Below are positions 6,304 through 7,957 of a stretch of 7,957 bases of DNA, one piece after another. Position 1 is the first letter of the stretch, and each line of letters begins with the position of its first letter. The position numbers and the translations under genes were made by a program. The notes beneath the pieces are model-generated. The model did not search any database. It was not told the DNA's origin and worked only from the letters and a program-made list of their open reading frames with translations. Source of the stretch: a bacterium (GTDB taxonomy: Bacteria > UBA9089 > CG2-30-40-21 > SBAY01); assembly GCA_040757115.1 (NCBI GenBank), contig JBFLYA010000173.1, positions 1-7,957 on the forward strand, in the 5' to 3' direction.

Positions 6304-7509
6304 TTACGATAAATAATTTGCATTTATCTTTATATAGTCAATGGAATAATCACAAGTCCAAATTGTTTTAGATTTAGTACCTATGTTTAAATCCACTGTT
6401 ATCGTTATTTCTTTTCCTTTTAAGGAATTCCTTACTTTTTCCAGGGTTTCTTTTTTAGCACAAGGTTCGCCCTTATCTACAATCAGATAATTATTCAAAT
6501 GCAGCCTGAGTTTATCGTACTTTAATCCAGTCCTGGCTTTACCAATAGCCATTAATATACGACCGTAATTTAACTGTTCACCAAATAAAGCAGTTTTGAC
6601 CAAAGGTGAATTACCGATTGAATAAGCAATTTGTTCAGCGTTTTCGAAAGTCGGGCTATTGATTACATTAATTGTTATGTATTTTGTAGCCCCTTCTCCA
6701 TCTCGGATCATTTCCTGAGCCAGCGTTAACAAAACATCTTTCAAGTTCTTGTAGAATAATGCGTACTCATTATCTTTAGTAGTAATCATTTTATTATTGG
6801 CAATGCGGTTAGATAAAAAAAAGACTGAATCATTTGGGCTAGTATCTCCATCAATCGTGATACAATTAAATGTCTCATTTACAACATCTTCCAGCATTGC
6901 TTTCATCATATCATATGAAATTTTAGCATCGGTAATCACAGTAGAGAGCATCGTTGCCATATTAGGCATAATCATACCCGCACCTTTTACACAGGCACCG
7001 ATCGTTACGGGAATACCGTTTAATGGGAAAGTAACTGAGGCTTGTTTTATTTTAGTATCTGTAGTCATGGTTGCTTTAATAAAATCTAATGCGCTATTTT
7101 CATCACTTTGCAGTTTTTCAACTACCTTAGGAAGTGCTGCAAGGATTTTTTCCATATCTAATTCAATACCGATTACTCCAGTAGAACCAATATAACATTC
7201 TGATGTATTAATCCCTAACATTTTGGAAATGACTTGTAGACATTTTATTGAATCTTGGATTCCTTGTTTACCTGTAAACGCATTTGCGTTACCACTATTA
7301 ATAAGCACAGCTCGTTTTTTTTGAGATAATTTATCATTTTCTTTAGACACTATCACAGGAGAGGCAATGATATCACTTCTGGTATACATAGCCACTCCAT
7401 ATGTATCATTTTGTTCTGAAAATAATAATCCAATATTATTTTTTTTATTTTCCAAAGCAATACCTGCAAACTTGAATCCCTGAACGCTTGACAAACCTGT
7501 TTTACTCAT
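6304..7509 (-). CDS. argJ: ArgJ-family ornithine acetyltransferase homologue
   Basis: A 401-residue member of the ArgJ family, whose known members transfer an acetyl group from N-acetylornithine to glutamate after self-cleaving into two chains. Full-length hallmarks are GFKFAGIA near the start, NSGNANAFTG (71-80), the oxyanion-type STGVIG (109-114), KGAGMIMPNMATML (175-188) with the predicted cleavage before Thr186, TIDGDTSPNDS, DGEGATK, LNYGRILMAIG and the C-terminal DYSIDYIKINANYLS. The catalytic Thr is present, so it should be active. The usual tail ending is NADYTT; here it is NANYLS. AAAGGAG about six bases upstream sets the start. No argC, argB, argD or argF is adjacent; it lies between an unknown gene and a radical SAM gene. 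That argues for a pathway-specific acyl transfer, comparable to the OAT2 protein of clavulanate clusters, though a displaced arginine gene is possible. Confidence 0.93.
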   Translation of the reverse strand: MSKTGLSSVQGFKFAGIALENKKNNIGLLFSEQNDTYGVAMYTRSDIIASPVIVSKENDKLSQKKRAVLINSGNANAFTGKQGIQDSIKCLQVISKMLGINTSECYIGSTGVIGIELDMEKILAALPKVVEKLQSDENSALDFIKATMTTDTKIKQASVTFPLNGIPVTIGACVKGAGMIMPNMATMLSTVITDAKISYDMMKAMLEDVVNETFNCITIDGDTSPNDSVFFLSNRIANNKMITTKDNEYALFYKNLKDVLLTLAQEMIRDGEGATKYITINVINSPTFENAEQIAYSIGNSPLVKTALFGEQLNYGRILMAIGKARTGLKYDKLRLHLNNYLIVDKGEPCAKKETLEKVRNSLKGKEITITVDLNIGTKSKTIWTCDYSIDYIKINANYLS

Positions 7510-7511
7510 AT

Positions 7512-7522
7512 ATTCTCCTTTC
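7512..7522 (-). promoter_or_regulatory. Ribosome binding site of the argJ homologue
   Basis: GGAAAGGAGAA on the minus strand includes AAAGGAG, placed about six bases before the ATG at 7509. It lies in the 18-nt gap after the stop of the preceding gene and fixes the argJ start. Confidence 0.75.
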
Positions 7523-7527
7523 CAAAT

Positions 7528-7957
7528 TCATTTTAATAATACGGCTTTTTTGATATTTAAAAAATCCATTAAAAAACCCTCATGAGGATCCAAATAATTA
7601 TAACCACGTTCTAGATATTTATCACCAAATATTTTTAAAATCGTTTTATTATAACATAATTTATTAATTAATTCATTATTATTCGATACTATACTCAAAA
7701 TTAAAGAATGGGCACAATAAGATTCAATTTCTGCTTCCGGCACCTCAATTACAGTAATGAAAGGGAAAAATAACTGATAATTCCAAAATTGGCATATTAC
7801 TACGAGATTGTTTAGGTTATGAAGGATGCGAAATGAAAATGCTCTTGGATAAGGGTTTGCAAGTTGCATTCCCGATTTATTTTTCTTGTAATCTGAGTAA
7901 TAGTGAATTTTGAAAAAGCCCTTTTGGTTTTTAGCTGTAATATTATCAAATAGGCTA
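7528..7957 (-). CDS. Unrecognised protein, C-terminal part (5' end outside window)
   Basis: The frame stays open from the stop at 7528-7530 to the window edge, giving about 142 visible residues. The first ATG in view (7869) is probably internal, because about 29 more codons precede it (including KGFFKIHYYSDYKKNKSG) and no ribosome site is visible before it. I do not recognise the family. The visible part is hydrophobic in the middle (VVICQFWNYQLFFPFITVIE), mixed in charge, and ends near YLDPHEGFLMDFLNIKKA. There is no cysteine cluster, nucleotide-binding loop or clear membrane helix. It ends 18 nt before argJ on the same strand, so it is probably in the same operon and may act in the same pathway. 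The missing N-terminus may hold the diagnostic domain. Confidence 0.65.
   Translation of the reverse strand, partial: SLFDNITAKNQKGFFKIHYYSDYKKNKSGMQLANPYPRAFSFRILHNLNNLVVICQFWNYQLFFPFITVIEVPEAEIESYCAHSLILSIVSNNNELINKLCYNKTILKIFGDKYLERGYNYLDPHEGFLMDFLNIKKAVLLK

Overview
The window looks like AT-rich DNA from a low-GC Firmicute, probably clostridial or bacillar. The evidence is strong purine-rich Shine-Dalgarno sites (for example AAAGGAG before argJ and GAGGAGG before the transposase), AT-biased codons throughout, and family resemblances. Species cannot be read from the sequence. It is an accessory region: a set of closely spaced minus-strand enzyme genes bounded on one side by a decayed insertion sequence and interrupted by a second, very small one.

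Left part (about 1-1665, plus strand): a dead IS of about 1.5 kb carrying a DDE transposase of the IS701/IS4-like type. All three acidic catalytic positions can still be found, but the gene is broken by one apparent single-base insertion near 540 and by in-frame stops at 1289, 1421 and 1544. The first 167 bases also hold a short open frame that may be the tail of an upstream gene.

Right part (1670-7957, all minus strand, so transcription runs from high to low coordinates). In order of transcription the genes are: the C-terminal part of an unrecognised protein running off the window edge; an ArgJ-type ornithine acetyltransferase homologue; a B12-binding-type radical SAM enzyme; a 574-bp gap containing a roughly 260-bp miniature IS derivative; a second, different B12-binding-type radical SAM enzyme; a FabH-like ketosynthase III with a non-canonical active site; and a free-standing acyl carrier protein. 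Except at the gap, spacings are 10-33 nt, as in an operon.

Taken together, the right part resembles a small secondary-metabolite or modified-acyl pathway. The carrier protein would hold an acyl thioester. The ketosynthase-like enzyme would condense or transfer acyl groups. The ArgJ homologue would move an acyl group on or off an amine such as ornithine or another amino acid. The radical SAM enzymes could carry out cobalamin-dependent methylation or other radical carbon chemistry. No other arginine-pathway gene is visible, so the ArgJ homologue is plausibly a pathway enzyme. The product cannot be deduced from this window, and more of the cluster probably lies beyond position 7957. No tRNA, rRNA, CRISPR array, riboswitch or convincing intrinsic terminator was seen.
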